This document shows, one piece after another, positions 31,276 to 32,510 of a stretch of 32,510 nt of DNA (the stretch's first letter is position 1; every line of letters begins with the position of its first letter). The notes under the pieces were generated by a model that was not told where the DNA came from, made no database searches, and saw only the letters and a list, made by a program, of their open reading frames with translations. Origin of the DNA: Streptosporangium minutum (lineage in GTDB: Bacteria; Actinomycetota; Actinomycetes; Streptosporangiales; Streptosporangiaceae). The stretch lies in contig NZ_NGFP01000088.1 in assembly GCF_002149035.1 (NCBI RefSeq), forward strand, positions 1-32,510, written 5' to 3'. The position numbers and the translations under genes are program-made.

Positions 31276-31564
31276 CGGACTAGAAGTGGGTTGCTGCTTA
31301 TCGGCCTGACAGTGCGCTGACCCGCTGACGAGTGGGGCAACCCTGTGCCGACGGAGCGACTACCGCCCATCGTCCATGACCGGAAGGGGTGAGCCGGCCG
31401 TCCGATCTGTGGCTGTCCGCCGCCGACACGCAGTCACCGGCTTCCGGGCCGCAGTCGCATACGGCGCCGGGTTATCCGGTTACCCAAGCAGAGACTCGAT
31501 CCGGTGCGATCTCACTGGCAAGGACCTGGCCTGCTGGTGTCCGCTCCCCGCAATCACCCGGCTG
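31276..31564. other. No supportable gene
   Basis: Open frames are present on both strands, but none has a ribosome binding site or protein-like composition. The right end abuts the stop of the GYD-domain gene. Confidence 0.4.
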
Positions 31565-31885
31565 TCACGCGCCAGGAGCCCGGTATGCCACCTCCATCCG
31601 CGCGGCATCGTCGATCTCCTCTGGCGTCAGCAGGACAGCCGTCTTCGTCCGTACCGCCCCAGACGCCGATATCGTGAGACCCACAGCGGCCGAAGCCGCA
31701 TTGCTCGGCAGGTCGACGATCACATACGTGTCTGTCTCGCCGAACGCGAAATACATCTGCTCGACCCGGCCGCCGACGCTTTCCGTCATGCGCTCCACCG
31801 CTTGCCGGCGTCCGGTGCCGCCATCTTGCAACACTCCTTTGAGGCCATCTGCGGTGTAGGTCGCCTGAATCAGGTATTTGGGCAT
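31565..31885 (-). CDS. GYD-domain protein
   Basis: 106 residues from ATG 31885 with GAGGGA upstream. MPKYLIQATYTADGLKGVLQ, DGGTGRRQAVERMTESVGGR, VEQMYFAFGETDTYVIVDLP: the ferredoxin-like GYD domain with its conserved YTADG start and FGETDTYVIVDLP core. The family (about 100 residues) is small, cytoplasmic and of unknown function, probably a dimeric ligand- or metabolite-binding protein. Complete. Upstream 31886-32260 carries its promoter and no other gene I can support. Confidence 0.88.
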   Translation of the reverse strand: MPKYLIQATYTADGLKGVLQDGGTGRRQAVERMTESVGGRVEQMYFAFGETDTYVIVDLPSNAASAAVGLTISASGAVRTKTAVLLTPEEIDDAARMEVAYRAPGA

Positions 31886-32260
31886 GGTCGAGTCCCTCTT
31901 CTCGTGCCGCCACCCTGCGCTGGGGCGGCCTTTGCGGTCACGAGGTCGAAGTTCTCGGCTTAGGGTGACGGTAATCCCACCCGCTGTACCGGTTTTCCCC
32001 TGTCGCAGTCTTACGCCGCGAAGCCCGCAGTGATTTTGCAGCCCATGACCATTCCTGCTGCTCCTGCTGCGGCAAGGCCTCCCACTTGCGGCGCCACTAC
32101 GGCTTCTCGCTACAAGCCCAATGATCATTGCACGACGATTCGATCATGTCTTGCCCAGAGCAGACGTACAGGGGCCCCGGTTTGCTCGGTTCGGTGGCGG
32201 CTCGTTGATCAGGTTCTTCCTGAGTGCCCGTGCGGACGAGCTGGGGCGTTCCCCCTTGAA

Positions 32261-32510
32261 TGTGGACACCTTGGAGACTGGATCTTGAGGTCCAGGGGAA
32301 GAGATGTCACTGATGGTGATGAAGAACTACCCGCCCGAGTTCAAGGCCGACGCGGTCGCGTTGGTCTTGTCCAGGCCGGACCGGACGATCACGTCGATCG
32401 CGAGGGACCTGGGGATCAGCCGCGAGACGCTGCGGTTGTGGGTACGCGCTGCGCAGATTCGGGGTGAGGGCGCTCCAAATGCGACGGGGCGTGTCGCTGC
32501 TACCGGTAAG
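32261..32510 (+). mobile_element. Left end of a third IS3-family element
   Basis: A TG-starting terminal sequence, TGTGGACACCTTGGAGACTG from 32261, typical of IS3-type ends, precedes a transposase start by about 43 bases. The element runs off the right edge. It is a different subfamily from the elements at 25061 and 28194. Confidence 0.75.
32304..32510 (+). CDS. IS3 OrfA transposase, 5' part
   Basis: ATG 32304 (or 32313, 32319) with GGGGAAG upstream. MKNYPPEFKADAVALVLSRP, DRTITSIARDLGISRETLRL, WVRAAQIRGEG is the HTH_Tnp_1 domain of IS3 OrfA. The frame is open to the edge, at least 69 residues. Confidence 0.88.
   Translation, partial: MSLMVMKNYPPEFKADAVALVLSRPDRTITSIARDLGISRETLRLWVRAAQIRGEGAPNATGRVAATGK

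Noticed and set aside
32030-32125. Minus-strand 29-codon hydrophobic frame ending GCKITAGFAA
   Set aside because: Looks like a small membrane peptide, but has no ribosome binding site and no supporting context.

Overview
The window is high-GC actinobacterial chromosome. The WXG100/CpnT-like secretion genes, SMR and MarR/TetR regulators, DUF6461, WapI and DUF6188 families, a chitinase-type secreted protein and GTG starts suggest a Streptosporangiales-like soil actinomycete (inference; no rRNA or housekeeping marker is present). Nearly half of it is accessory DNA: IS elements in several stages of decay, attachment-site fragments of tRNA genes, and small immunity-like genes.

Layout. 1-511: 5' part of a secreted carbohydrate-active enzyme with a DasR-like operator upstream. 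838-2680: a 27-residue peptide gene with a strong ribosome binding site, a hairpin, then a large TPR protein, all on the minus strand. 3467-3703: small secreted Cys-rich protein. 3980-6345: a hypothetical gene, a cupin (gentisate dioxygenase-like)/IS3 hybrid pseudogene, the 3-oxoadipate CoA-transferase pair pcaI/pcaJ and the C-terminal stub of its thiolase partner. 6363-9147: IS5-type remnants around a membrane protein, a hotdog thioesterase and a MOSC protein. 9348-14433: a DUF6461 gene and a type VII secretion locus (WXG100 protein, a 987-residue polymorphic effector with a C-terminal PI3/4-kinase-like domain, a small partner protein, and a YbaB-family gene disrupted by a 14-bp triplication). 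14499-16424: small hypothetical and WapI-like immunity genes.

16437-20713 holds three regulatory modules: a gutted MFS/MerR pair that kept its operator; MarR facing a two-subunit SMR exporter plus a deaminase, with two operators; and an alpha/beta hydrolase facing TetR, with two palindromes. The hydrolase carries a fused C-terminal tail from a DUF664/DinB-type protein. 20956-24375 is bounded by direct repeats that contain the 3' anticodon-loop side of tRNA-Ala(UGC). It also holds a 3' half of tRNA-Arg(UCU) and three copies of an integrase-arm-like repeat, around DUF6461, DUF6188 and hypothetical genes.

25061-27701 is a complete IS3-family element (25-bp imperfect terminal repeats, GGG target duplication) whose orfA was interrupted by an IS110-family element at 25382-26710. 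The 5' noncoding end of the IS110 element has the layout of a bridge RNA: two stem-closed loops whose candidate guide segments match the element's own ends and the flanking IS3 target. This is the most interesting feature of the window. 27722-32510 has a membrane gene, a decaying IS3 element, a broken tyrosine integrase, a zinc-ribbon protein, gene fragments, a GYD-domain gene and the start of a third IS3 element running off the end.
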